Shown: piece by piece, positions 34,481 to 48,097 of the stretch
Position numbering within the stretch: position 1 is the first letter of the stretch
Layout: each line of letters starts with the position of its first letter
Source: Nepenthes gracilis
Lineage: Eukaryota; Streptophyta; Magnoliopsida; Caryophyllales; Nepenthaceae
Reading direction: 5' to 3'
Assembly (NCBI GenBank): GCA_033239525.1
Contig: BSYO01000010.1
Location: 13,174,042 to 13,238,041 of the forward strand
DNA length: 64,000 nucleotides
Program-made: the position numbers and the translations under genes
The notes under the pieces: generated by a model
The model's input: only the letters and a program-made list of their open reading frames with translations
What the model was told of the DNA's origin: nothing
The model's database searches: none

Positions 34481-34779
34481 TCAAGCCTCCAAATACATCC
34501 CTCTCACACTCCCCTCATCGCTGCATCTTCGTATTCTCACCACGTTTATCTTTAAACATGTATTCCTTCATTTATTGCGAAAAATTTCTAACTTGAGCGT
34601 CGGAGTGTCAACGGGGGATAACCCCACGTTATCCTCTGACCTATTATTCGTGGTTCGTGTTGTGTAGGTTTTTGGTTATCAGCGACGGAGATCAGACCCG
34701 ATCCAGATCGACCTGCAACGGAAGATTGGAAGGCTCCCTAATCTATACAACAACCAGGGACCCAGGATGCAACAAAGGG

Positions 34780-35270
34780 GTTTAGATATACTTGTATTAA
34801 ATATTAAATTTATCAGATCTGATATAAAATAACTCCAAAAGCTCTTTCTTTCTCCTTCTCTTTTCTTTTTTTTTTCTTCTTATCTTTTCTTTATTTCTAT
34901 TTTCTTTCCCTTTCTCTCGTGCGAATGACCAAAACTAGGTGAAGGGAGACTTGTATAGTTAGATTGGCACACAAGCACCGATCAAATATGCATCAGGTAC
35001 CATACCTTGCTAAATGTACGCACAACCACTACATTAAGCGCACCTCAAACACAATATATTTTGCTTAAACTATGCACGAGCGTCCCATATGTATTCTTTA
35101 GTTGTGAACATTTTACTTAAAATATGCATAAGAGTGATACAAATGCCTATTAGGCATTGAACTTAATTTCTTAAAATTTAAATTTCTCAAATATTTTGTC
35201 ACATGATTATTTTTTATATTTATTCAATGTATAATAATTATGATATCATAAATATAAATTAAAAAAATTT
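34780..35270 (-). mobile_element. Probable worn gypsy LTR fragment (minus strand)
   Basis: A CT-rich block (about 34845-34920) followed by a stretch with several gcacc/gcgcacc and tgcataagagtg.. motifs and tgcctattaggca (about 35142) has the reverse order of the LTR start at 57096-57300. Low similarity, no boundaries or TSD found. Confidence 0.35.
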
Positions 35271-36009
35271 GGTGTTAATGGTTGAGTATGGTATTTATTG
35301 TAGGTACACCTACCCTATAATCTGCTCCAAACACTGATGTTATGTTCAATCAACACCCGTCCAAGGCTTACCTTTTCAAGCGGCAGCCACTTACATGACA
35401 GTCCACTTATGTGGCACCACGATTTTTGCAAACAAACGAGGGACCTGCGGTCATTGCTTGCTAGATAATGCTTACCCGTGGTTTCAGCTTTCATGGATTC
35501 ACATTTGGGGTCTTTGGCATCTTTATACCTCCCATGGCCAGCTTATTTAATGAATTGATGATACAGACCGAGCAGGCGGCTCCGTTCTGTCTGAACTCTT
35601 GTGTGTGTGTCGTATTCGATATGGTTTCCCGGCTTCATCATTACCTCGTTTGGAGCCGGCGAATATATAGTTCCAACATTTTTAACGGTTAATTTATACT
35701 GTAATCTAACACGACATTTACTTTTGTTCGCACAAAATTTTCTTGTCAACAAGGAAAAGGGGGAAGAGCGAAAAAGTAGTACTACAAAATTGCCGAGTAG
35801 ATGAAATCGGACAAAGTAACGACTCAGCGAATACTGAGGGGTGTGATAATTGACTAAGACACGCACGGCAAAATCGTGATTCCTTGATTCAGGATTCGGG
35901 TGTGGTTGCCGTCTTTACTTATTTGTGGGCAATCCGGCCGACTGCCTCATCTCGTAACGATCATTGCACAATTTAAAGGATCCGAGGGACGGAGAGGGAG
36001 AGATAGTTA
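35271..36009 (+). promoter_or_regulatory. Upstream region of the ZFC3H1-like gene
   Basis: Single-copy-looking DNA between the last repeat and the first codon. A TATA-like gcgaatatatag is at about 35659-35670, about 340 bp before the ATG, and a purine-rich stretch (cgagggacggagagggagaga) runs into the start codon, as in many plant 5' UTRs. The transcription start cannot be fixed from sequence. Open frames here are short and unconvincing. Confidence 0.4.
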
Positions 36010-39000
36010 ATGGAGGAGACTGGTGGCGAGCTTGGAACGTCCGCTCCTGGAGCAGCCGCATCGAATCGTAATTCGGACCTCGTGAACAAAGACAAACCCT
36101 CGAAAACCAGAGAAGAAGGAGAGCTCACTTCTTCCGACGAGGATGTACTTTCTATTTCAAGCCCTACCCTACTTTTTTCCTTAACTAGCTATATATATTC
36201 CTGCTTTTGTTCTTTCCAAGATGACCATCGAATTTCTGCTGTCCTATTTGTTTCTTACAATTACATGTTGTTGCTGTGGTTCATGCTATATTTTATAGAG
36301 ATTGTAGAAATTTGGTGCTGTAGATTTCTGGCTATAGATGCGTGTATCTGTTGTTTTATTTTTGGATTTTGGAGGGGGGGGGGGGTGGTTGTTCATTTCT
36401 ATGAAAGAAAATTTTTCTTTTTGTGATTTGGCTCGTGTTTGGCTGCTGCGTCTGGATACAACATTACAGAAACAAGCTGTTCGTCAAAGAAAAAGAGGCA
36501 GGGGCATTGAAGAAAAAGATAACTATGGTTTATAAAGAACAAAGGAAAAATATGAGATGAATTAACAAACACATAGACCAGGCTTGTTACTATCTTAATT
36601 GATGAAAAATTGAAATGTAGGGGGCAAATAAACTTGTCACCTGACTTTATTTAACTGAGAGAGTTAAGGCTGGGTTATGACTTAAAGCCCGTTTCTAGCC
36701 AGAGAAAATGAGGGACCAGTAAAAAAATATGACAACATAAAACATTATTCGAATAATGATTGGACAACGGAGTTGTCATAATTAGAATAACAATACTTCA
36801 ATGTCTATAAAGGTAGCACATATACCAAAAAAAATTCAAAATAAAAAAAGAAGATAATGAAAAGTAGAGCTAGGCTTTGTTTAGAAAATGTAGGAGAATG
36901 AATTTATTATAAGAGAACTGATAGAGAGCCCGGCAAATACCAAATCTCTATCACCAACCATCCTTATGAGCTCGCCTCACCATCAGTCCCTTCTTTGTCT
37001 ATTGGCAGGTTTCCTCTCCTCAATTGATTCAGCAGTGTCCGTTTCTCATCTCTGCATTATTTTTTTGCAAGCATTCATAGAAAGATAAATGAATGTATAA
37101 AACAAGGCTTCATTAGAGCTTAGTCTAAGGCATACCTTGAGACTAAGTAATGAATCCTAAAACTCAGGACAAATGCTGATAAACAAACTGTTAAAAAAAA
37201 AAAAGAGCAACAAGCCATAACACAGTTCAACCGCTGAAACTGGCAACACAAAAGCACATATTATTTAAGTCTCTCTCATTTAAAAAAATTGAAAATTAGT
37301 CCAAATATGTTCCAAGATAACTTTAATGTGTCCCATTGTGTCTGAATTAACACAAAAGTAAAATATTCCTGCTTGCATTAGAGACTGCCATACAAAAGTC
37401 TAAGAGTGTTTGACATGTGTTTGAGATTGTCCATAACCGATATGTGTCGAATATAGGCACACCACCCCCGGAAGATGTCTTTGCTTCCAAGTTTCTGGCA
37501 TAGACGTTTTGGTTGCATGGATGGTATTTCTTCCCATTTTGAATGTGTTGCCTTTTGTTTGTTCATCCAGATGGAAATGATTTCAACTGTTAAAACTATT
37601 TGGAAAACTGTAATTTGTATTGAATGGAATACTATTTCAAATCCGTAATTGAGTATTGTGTGTTACCAACTTTGGAGGGTTCAATTTTGATTTTGTGCTC
37701 AAAGCTATGTAAAATTTCCAACATTGGAATAGTGCAACTGTTAGGAAATTGTTAATTTGTGGTAGAAAAAAAAACGTTCTCAGTGTGTGCCACGTGTATT
37801 ATTTTTCTGAATTGTCATTAAATACTAGAAGGTACATGGAAAATTATGTTCTTTGATTACCTACATTGAGTTAGCATGGGTAATTGAAACTTTGAGTTAG
37901 TGTGTATTATTTTTCTTTGTTTATTTCATCGGTTGCTCATGCTGAAATATTTGTGGAAACAGGGATATAGTGAGAATGTATATAAAGTTTTTTTATAAGT
38001 ATTGTGTATAAGTCATGTGTATAAAGTTAATTTGTGTTTCTACATGATTGAATCCCATCTCTCAGGCACCTCCTTTATGCTCTGGTGGGCAATTGACAAA
38101 TGCTTCAACTCATCCATCCAATTCTGTTCCCAGTGCCCCAGTGAGAACTTACGCCCAAAATTTAAAGTCAGGTGGTTTGGTTCACTGTTAACTCTCTCTC
38201 TCTCTCTCTCTCTCTCCCCCTTATAGTTGTCATGAGCAATCCCATGCACAACCCAATGTTTTTTGAGTTTATCTTCTAAACCTTGGTCTGGCCAACCAGA
38301 AGAATTCAATTTATTGATAGAGAAAACTGAAAACCGTTTATATTTGGTGGAAAAGAAGTTAGTGACTGGTGTTAGTGCTTATAATCATTCTTCTTGTTTC
38401 ATATAGATGGGGATGCTTCCAGTAGTATGTAGCAGTTGCTAATCTTGTGTTGGTGATTCCCCCCTTTTTTTAAAATCAGTAAGAATGTGCATGATAGCTG
38501 ATAATATATGTATATATGTTGCCTGTAGTAGAGGGAAATTATATATGTTGAATAATAATAGCCACCTTCTCAACAAACCCTCCTCAACTCCTTTTTTTCT
38601 CCTTTTGACTCATACTATTTAGTGGGTAGAGTTGAGTTTCTGTTTTATTTGTGTTGTAGTATCCGTTGTGTCATGTTTGAACCTAGTTACTGGGATCCCG
38701 ACCGCCCCAATAACCGAGACGTAGATTCTAAATAGCAGATTTAGGTACTTCTACATTTCAGATAGCAGTGCAGGTTGCCCAAGTTTGCAATTCGCAAATC
38801 TAACTTGTTTCATAGCAGAGGAATCTAAGAGATATTAGAAAATTTTGAAGGTGCTGATAGAATTTAATTTACATTATAGACATAATAGACTGCGATACAC
38901 ACACGCGTGTGCGCGCGCGCACATACATAAATATTATATTATATTATATTATATGTGCCATTGAGTTCTGAAATTTTCTTAGTAATTGATTTTTTGGTGC

Positions 39001-42000
39001 CTACTAGATCAAGTTGCCTACTTTAAGCATCATATACAAAAGAAAGTGTTAAGCGACTTTCATGTTTCCAGGAGGAGAATGTAAAAGATTGAATTGATCA
39101 CGGGGCATGGAAAATCATTTTTCTTAATGACCTGTACTATGGTGTAGGTACACAGGTAAATAATTAACGTCAAACAACAATCCGATTAACAAACATAAGC
39201 TTACCCCTTTAACTTGTTAACTTGTCAAGCCAAGTGGCTACACTTCACATTATTGGAAGTGTGAACGAATGTGAATTGCAATCCAGGTAAATTTGTTTCA
39301 ACACTTCAACTGCTTATAATGTGTTGTTAACTCAGCATGTTTATAACTTGTTGCTAGCATTACTGACATTGTGCAATTTTTGGTTTAGAGGAGCTTTTGT
39401 ATCGCCTGCATCATGGTTGTTTTTCGTTTAGTATTTTTCTTATTCTAGGGGTGTATAAGGGACGGTGTATTCTGATGCAGTTGGGAAAATTTTCATGCTC
39501 TGTTTTGGCTGTTTTGACTGACAATTTTCCAGAAGATAATTGACAGTCTTGACCCCACATCCAAGCAGGACTGCTGCCAATGGCATTTTGGTGCAGACTT
39601 TGCCCATTTGTTCCCAAACAAATCTCTTATTTATGAAGCACAATTGCATAATTCAAAATTCTGACTGCTTGTATAAAAGATGTAATGTAGTCAAAACTCA
39701 TCACTTTGTCAAACATAATAATAATATCGGTCTTAAGTATTTTATGGTTTGGTCTATCTAGTTCCGGTTAGATTTAGGAAAAAAATTAATTACTAAACCT
39801 TCACATTAGACTGGACTGATATATTAAAAAACCAGGCCAACCTGGCCTTCCAGTCGAGCTTGATGGCTCGTGATGTCTGGTGAACTCCTTTGGTTTAATC
39901 TGTGTTAGAGATTGCCATTCATGATATGTCTTGGTTTTGGGAATATTCTCATGTCTTCAGTTTGTTAAATGGTGTATTCTGTTTATACTCAAATTTGCCC
40001 TATTGTCAACATATTCATTCCATGCTTCAGCTTCATGGACATGGCTAGGATGGGGATTGTATTTTTGACAAATTAAATATTTTCTCCAATGCTGGGTTAG
40101 CATACTTGGTTATCACCCTGGAAAATTACAGTATAATTTGTTTCAAATTGTAGATCACAAGCGATTTGTGACTTAAATTCAGCATTCCAAGCCAAAAATG
40201 TTAAGAGGGTATGGCAGCATTGTTGCTATTTATACAAGTGCTTGATATACGCAATCAAATAATTGAATTGTGGAATAATAGGCACATAAAATAGAAAAAA
40301 AAGGACGAAGAATAGGATTATCTCCTTTCATTGTTGTGATTTTTGATCAGAATATTCCATATCATTTGGAGGCCTTATTGTTTGGGTATGAATATTATGT
40401 GGCACAATTTCAGGGCATCACTAAAAGAGGCCTACCTCTATTTCCCCATGCTGGCTTATGGCCTATGTCATTTTGCTTTTTCCTGTATGATAGTACTCTT
40501 TGTTCTATTAATTGATACCATAACATGGGTATGGTGGAGTAATGAATGCTGATGGGTAACTCACTGATGCCTTATAGAAAGGGAATCCCCAGCCTTGACC
40601 TGTCCAACTCCAACCCCTTATTAATAGCCAAAGTATTGTTTCCCTGTGATTTCTCCTATTCTATCAATTCTCCTTATGGATGGACAACCACCACCTTTGC
40701 TGCCATCCTGCCTACTAAGTGAATGGTGCTGTGCCGAATGCATTTGATCTGTTTGTTTAGCAAGAATCACAGTTACCTTACCTTCACTGGCCTAATTAAT
40801 ATTTCAATTTATGGCTCCCATAGCTCATTTATTTTTTAGAGAATTCGTTTCAACTTCTCAGTTTCTTGGATAGCAGCATTTCTTTTGTGAATCTCTTTTC
40901 AACTGGCAGAATTTTCCTATTTCACTAGTAATTAAAACATTGCCCTTTCACATCTGTCCCCTTACCACTACCTGTTAACCTGTAACATGGGTATAGTGGA
41001 GCGATGCTGATGGGTAGCCCTTTTGTTACAGAGGTTGACATTGGGCATGCATGATGACTTGTTGAGGTCTTACTCTCTTTCCAGGAATGGTTATGGTTGT
41101 AATGGTCATGTATGCAACAATCAGGAGCTTGTGTTTTCTTGCGAATGAACTTCAGTGTGAGGATCTATTTTGTGCATATTGTCATGCATGGAAATGGAAT
41201 TGACATAAATAAATGGTAAAGAGTATCAAATGAATTTGCTACATTTGTTGACTATGTACATTTTAGATGTTCCTGAAAATGAAGGCTCAAATGTATTTGT
41301 CACTTTGTAATAAAATAGTATTGTAGGGATATTACCAACAGATGACCATTTTAAGATATGCCTCCAAAAAGGCATGCATGAGAATGAAGGTTGATGCTAT
41401 CAATTCTGTGTTTCAGTAATCACTTATGAACTAGGATATAAATTTTCTTCTTGGGTCTTTGTATTCAGTTTGTGAATTAGATTAACCTAAAGTAATTGGG
41501 CCATTATTCAAAAGATTCTGTGTAATGGGATCACAAGAGACAATTCTGGCCCATAGTCTAATAGCATTTATGTAGATCTGATTCATGGATAACATATTTA
41601 CATCACTTTTGGTTATTGTTCTGGAAAGAGCACTTGATCCACAAATGTAATATACACACTCAAATTTTGTATTCTCTCTCTTAATTATGGAATGACCTGG
41701 CGGATTGCCTCTTTTGGAGAACTTTTAATTGCTTGAAGATGCCAGCATTACTTAAATGATTAATCCTGATTCTCAACTAATGTATTTTATTTACCTATAA
41801 AGCTGTGTCATCTTCATCAGATTCCTCCTCCCCAGAATTATTAGTCTGCAGATCACCACTTTTTCTTATCAAATCATTCTTGTTTTTCATATGCAAGTTG
41901 TGGAAGAATTGGAATGGAAATATATTTGATGGAAAAAGTAAGGTTAATTTTCAGAGAGTTCAGATCAAGGGTTTTAGCTGGTTTTCTTGAAGTTCTGTTG

Positions 42001-45000
42001 TTGAATGTTTATTGAATACACTCAAAGCCATATGCATCAGACCTTTGATTTGGACTTCTATCTTATGCACCTTTATCATTGTGTGTTGATTTTTTGCTTT
42101 GCCGTTTCAGAATTGGTTTTTTGAGTAGTTTTATGGTTGGATTCTTTTGTGAGCAGCTGGTAATTTGAGTTCTTATTTGATCCAAAATGAGCAATCTTTT
42201 AAGTTCCTTTATGTTCTTATGCTCAATGAAACCTGGAAATCTATTTGTAATATTTTAGTTTCTTTTGCAAGGATTTAGTTCTTTGACCTTTAGCTAGGAG
42301 CCTTTTTTTCTGTACATTTGATCATTTTTCCAATTGCTTCTTTTTTTTTTGAATTTTCTGCCCCCCTCTTCTGTGTGATTATAATCACTGAATATTGGAG
42401 CTGAATATTAGAGAAAATTCAGCATCCAGTTCTGCCTTAATTTTTCTTTATGAACATCTATTCCTGCCTTTGAGTAGGATAGCCCTCAGAAAAACGAGAG
42501 GTGGAGGTGGAGGGAATTTGCTGGTGATTTTTAGTATGGATTTAAATAATTTTGCTGCTATGACAGTTACACACATCTTTTCATTGAGCGAACATCTGAT
42601 GTACTCGTCTGTTTCTCAGGGAAGTCTATTTCTTCAATTTCTCCAGCTGGATCCACTGATATTCCATCCCATAAGCCCATACAATCTGGCCACCATAGGG
42701 GCTTTTTCAAGAAGAAAGTACCTTTTAAATCAACTAATCCTGGATGGATTTCACCTTTTGGGATGGACAATAACCTTGTGATCAGGTTCTCAGATGAGGA
42801 TAACAGTGATAGTGACACTGATCAACAAAGACAAGAAAAGGCTCCAGAAACCAATACAAATCTGCATGTGGTGAATATGAGTAAAAAACCGCCTGATTTG
42901 CCGTCTGTTAAATTTGGAAATCTACGAAAGACTACAAGAAATGAAGGAAAGGTGCTGCCCAAGGTGTCTTCAAATCGCTCTTTTATTTCATCTATGCTGA
43001 AAGCCCGTGGAGGCAGCTCAAGAAGTCTGGGATCTTCTTTAGCTCAGCAAAGATCTTATTCAAAAAATTCCAATTTTGTAAACAGATGTTCCACTACCTA
43101 TCGTGATTGTGGCAAAAGTGTGGTTTCGAACAATAGTAAGCTTCAGGACCTACGCCAACTGATTGCTATTCGTGAGAATGAACTAAAGCTTAAAACAGCT
43201 CAGCAAAATAGGGAGATTCCATCAGAATCTTGTAGGGATCTTAAGGTTATGAATCAGAACAAGGCTGCATCAAGGAAATCTCAAACAATATCTGTTGATT
43301 TACCATGTGGAACAAGAGAGCCAGACAGAAAGCGCTTAAAGATTACTCAAAATAATTCAGGTCAACCAAGTTCAGGTGGTCAAGAAAAATATCCTATGGA
43401 ATCTAGGTTAGGGTTGAAAGAGCCAGGGTTGGAGAAAAGTGGCTCTATTGATAGAAGTGTGGTTGATCATGCCTGTCATGGCAGGGAAATTCCAGAAAAT
43501 GAACTGCCGCTGCGCTCTCTTGGAATACAGATACAAGATCAGGGTTAGTTTCCATTCTCATCAAGCTAAAAATCAGGGTGCAAGATGATAATTTATTGGT
43601 TTTTAACTATTTATCCTACATTTAGACTTTCAGTGCCTCATAAACATGGTGCTCATGCATCTGCAGGTCCATGTGTAACCGCCAATTCTAGTCTGTCAGC
43701 CACGATGGCTAGACCTAGGGTGACTTTGGTTACATCAAATCCAGATGCATCCTTAGCGAATTCAACTGTCCAGACATCTGTATGTTATTGTTTCTGTACA
43801 ACTAATGATCTGGATTTCTGGTTAAGTTAGTTAACGCTGCCTGTATCATGTGATTTTAACATTTTAATTTAATAATAGTATTGCTGTGCTAATAAATTTG
43901 TATCTTTTTGGAGCTTTGCTTTCCGTTGGTAACCCTAGATCAAGTATGTTTAATTGCCATTTTGAACGTGCAAGATAATTTAATATAGGAGACCAATTTA
44001 TTTGCAATTTTGTTGCAACTCTGTTTGGGGAACAGAAACAAATACAAATCTTTTCTCTGTTTGGGGAACACTTACAACTTTGTTGCAGCTCGTTATTATG
44101 ATGTTGTCAAAGTTGTAACAAGCACGCCCACCTCCACAACTGTGAGCTAGTACTTCAATCAATAAACCTATTATTCAGTGCCTTTTCCATCCTTTCCCAA
44201 TCGCCCTCCCCCCAAACCAAAGAAACGAAAAAGGAAAAAAGAAAGAAAAGAATAAAAAAGGAAAAAGAAGTACCATTAAAAAGAGTTTCAGGTCTGGTTT
44301 TAGAGGCTCCATTTTCTTCATCATTATTTTGTTTTCTCTGGCATTTAGTTTGAAACTCTACTATTGTAGTATGTTGAGAAGTTGAAGCATCCTAGCAAGG
44401 TAAATGGAAGTCACCGAGCAGCACTTGAGAACAATATAACTAAAAGTAATGATCATTTCCATGATGCTGTATCTGAGCATGACAAATTAAAGTCTACTTC
44501 TGATGGAAGTTTGCCGACACACTCTGTCATGGTAAGTTTCAAACTTTGATGTATTTAGTGTACAATAGCAGCTAAATGTGTCTCTGGTGTGTTTGGTTTT
44601 CTGATTATGTGTTTGTTTAATTTTATGTTGACAGGCATCTCCAGACAATACGAGCCTCTTAAATTGTTTAGGTGGGTCAACCACCCCAGTTTGTGGTGAC
44701 ACAGATCTGCAATCCTTGTTAGAAATTGAGGAAAAGCATGACAAGGAGCTGGAAGAAGCACAAGAGCACAGACGCAGATGTGAAATTGAAGAAAGAAATG
44801 CCCTCAGAGCTTATCGTAAGGCACAAAGGGCTTTAGCTGAGGCTAATGCTCAATGCACTTATCTCTATCGCAGAAGGGAATTATATGCAGCTCAGTTTCG
44901 TTCTTTGCTGCTTGATGATTCCAATTTATTGTGGTCAAGGCAGCATGGACAGATTGGTGATGAGTGGAATCCCTTAAATTCTTTTTCTGAAGTTAATGCA

Positions 45001-48000
45001 GATCAAATCCCCACATCCAGTCATCTAATGCAGGCTGGATTTCATGCTGGTAATCGACTTGGTTATGATTCTAATATTCAAACTGCAGAGGGTGATGCAC
45101 AGAATAGATATTCTCCCAATGTAGAAGGACAAACCTTTGGGTCAGAAGCATACAGCGAACCTGATGCTAGTACATCTAACCTCCTGCCTCACAAGGATAA
45201 TGGAGCTGCTAATGAAATCCTCTCTCCATCTAATGATCCAAATGTATCTGCATATGAAGATGAAGAAACATTTCCATTTGACCATACATCTGGTCAGACC
45301 AATTCAGAGTTTCTAAAGAAGGAGAACGATTTTAAAGAAAGGCAGAAGAATCTAGATGGTGACCCAACCATGAATCACTCGCTAGATGGTTCACGCGATT
45401 CTTTACTTCTGGAAGCAGAATTAAGGTCTAAATTGGTTTCTCGACTCAGTACTATTACTTCATCACAAGGTAATGCCGGAAGTGATAACAGGGAAGCAAC
45501 AGTTGTAAGAACTGCTGATGACAACATTGGAATCCGGGGAACTCAATTGATTGGGGAGAACATTTTGCCATCTGACCCAGACAAAACCCAGGCTCCTGGT
45601 CTTGGCACTGTTTATGTTAGGGTGGCAAATTTTCAAGGAGCTGCTGAGGTAGATGTTGGAAATATGAAGACTCGAATAATTATGGGGAATGGTTCCGTTT
45701 CTTATCCAAAAAAGAGCCAAATCACTGATTTTGAAGGTAGGGCTCTATGAATTTTTTCTGGTATTTTAACTCTGTTATAAGGCAGAACATTGTTGGTATT
45801 CTTATAGAATTTGCTTATGTTGCTTCCCTGCTCCATGGGATTAAGCATAACCTTTCCCTACCCAATCTTTTTGTTGTCCATTCTGACTAAAAAATTACTG
45901 GGTTGGAGCTATGATTGATAAATAAATTCATTTTTCTCTTTTTCTCAGACGAATATTTCTTCAACTTCGTATTAGTTGTCATGTAAGTGTTTCAGCCTTT
46001 CACGTTATGATGTATATTTATTAAATGTTTTGTGTTAATATCTGAAAGGATTAAATTTTACTGTCAGAGGCTGATAATTGCTGCACGAGTTTGTTGCATT
46101 TCATTTTTTCCTACATTACGTTTGAGAGCAATATTGTCCATTTGGTTGCAATTTTCTGCAAGAAGCTTCTGTCTTCCAGACTTTGGTTACTTCATATAAT
46201 CCTTTTTTAGGCTCTCTGATATTTGACTTTATGGATGATCATGTTGTTTTAGGGTCCCAGAACCGAGAAGGAAATGCATCTAAGCTTTCTTTTGCTATAC
46301 AAAATAAGCAACAAGTTGAAGAGCGTTCCTTGAATCATTCACCAGATCTTGCTGCTGGTACTGAAGTAACTGTACACAGTATAGCTTCAACTGGAGGCCG
46401 TGAATCGACATCAATTGGTTTTTCATCTTCTATACTTAGGAGTGTATTTTGTCAGATAAAGGCTGCAAGTTCAATCTGTCTCAATCATGTATTGACTATG
46501 AATCAGCATACTGGTATATATGATGTCTGTGCATCTGAGATGTTGATGAGTTCTAATGATAGTCATCAGTTAAGTGTTGAAAGAGAAATCTGCATTTCAG
46601 AGGTTGTTAGAAATGGACCAGTAGGTGGCAGTGACTCTTATGCCTGCTGTACTACAATCAATCCATTTTGGCCTTTATGCATGTATGAGCTTCGTGGGAA
46701 ATGCAATAATGAAGAATGTCCTTGGCAGCATTTAAAAGATTCCAAGATTAATGTGAACCATGATGGTTCTGCTAGTGCCGGTATAAACTATTTTTCATGA
46801 GATTTGCAATTTTCATGTCATATCCTAGGTTGCCCTGAATGCTGTCTTTTGTGCAGATTGTCAGGTTGGATTTTCATCCAAGTGTGAGAAACTGAAGGAT
46901 GAAATAGAATTCTCTTCTGATTTGATCCCACCAACTTATCTACTCTTCTTGGATACTGTAAAAGCTGTTGCACCTTCATATAGGTATCAGCCATCTTGGA
47001 AATTTGGACCCATTTGGGGAAGGGTTTTCAGTATTTGCTTGGCTGTTACAAGTTCCATTCAGATACATCCGCCTTCAGATGAGCCATTTTTGCATGGCAA
47101 TTACAGTTGTGTTGAGATTCGTGGGAATTATAATAGACAACCACTTTATTTCCAAAGCATAAATAACTCTGAGGTTTTTCCGTTACTTCTCATAACATTT
47201 TTCTGAATTTGTTAGTTCAGTTATTTATTTTTGTGTGGATATGTCATGGCCACTTTTTCAAAGTTGCAGATTTTTTTGTTACTGTCATAAGACATTATGC
47301 TTGCATATCTTCTGGTCAACAAATGAATGTTATCTGGTTGTAGTTCTGACTTTCATTTGCATGTTGTGATCAGTGTCCCTGTGGGAGTGATTTTACTGAC
47401 AATGATCAATCCCTGGAAATGGCTCTTCTTACACTCATTCTGGATGTTAATAAGGTTGAGGGTGTGAAAAAGGTTAATTATTTGTTCCCTATATTATCCA
47501 TCTAGGACTGTGATGTTAGTTGCATTTATTTTTACTCTAATTAATTTCTATTGACTTTGTCCTATCATGATATGTGCAGTCTCTCTCCGTGCTGTCTCGA
47601 GCACTTGAGGCTGATCCCACATCGTTATGTCTCTGGATTGTTTATCTGCTTATTTTCTATAGCAAAGCCCATGGGGATTCAATTGATGAGGATGATTTGT
47701 TTTCATGTGCAGTAAGTTCCACTGATTGCTCTGAATTCTGTGAGAATAATTGCACAATTCCTAATGTGATTCCCTGATCGCATGATCCTCCCTTCTCATA
47801 TCCTTCTTTTTTCTCCTATCATTTACTAATTCTAATCTTCCCATGCTGGTATTATGGTGCCAGTTTAGATCGCTTTTAAGGTCCAATTCTGTTTGGAAAT
47901 CAATGTCTGATGGTCTTTGCATCTGCTGGAACACCATTTTCTTATTTGTTATATAATATAAACGTATATGTAGAGAGAGAGTTATATACGTATAAATTAT

Positions 48001-48056
48001 ATATATCCATGTATAGATATATACATGTATTTATGTATGTACATTTATGTATGTAA

Positions 48057-48097
<41 letters not shown>

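Larger units (their letters stand above)
33009..34774 (+). mobile_element. Solo LTR of a Tat-like element, rich in minisatellites
   Basis: The right 200 bp is clearly related to the end of the Tat LTR: ttgcgaaaaatt..aacttgagcgt.gga, tatcagcgacggaga, ggctccctaat.tatacaacaac and a final caggatgcaaca. The left end reads taatgggtcca against tgttgggtcca. Flanks are AAGGA (33004-33008) and AAGGG (34775-34779), a probable TSD with one mismatch. The middle is almost entirely two minisatellites. No internal region is attached. The left boundary is less sure than the right. Confidence 0.75.

Noticed and set aside
41805..41990. Possible extra exon (Ser-rich start) in intron 2
   Set aside because: Exon 2 joins exon 3 directly in frame, and no splice pair around this frame keeps the reading frame.
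42395..42781. 128-codon open frame upstream of exon 3
   Set aside because: It overlaps the intron 2 acceptor in a different frame from exon 3 and has no homology features.
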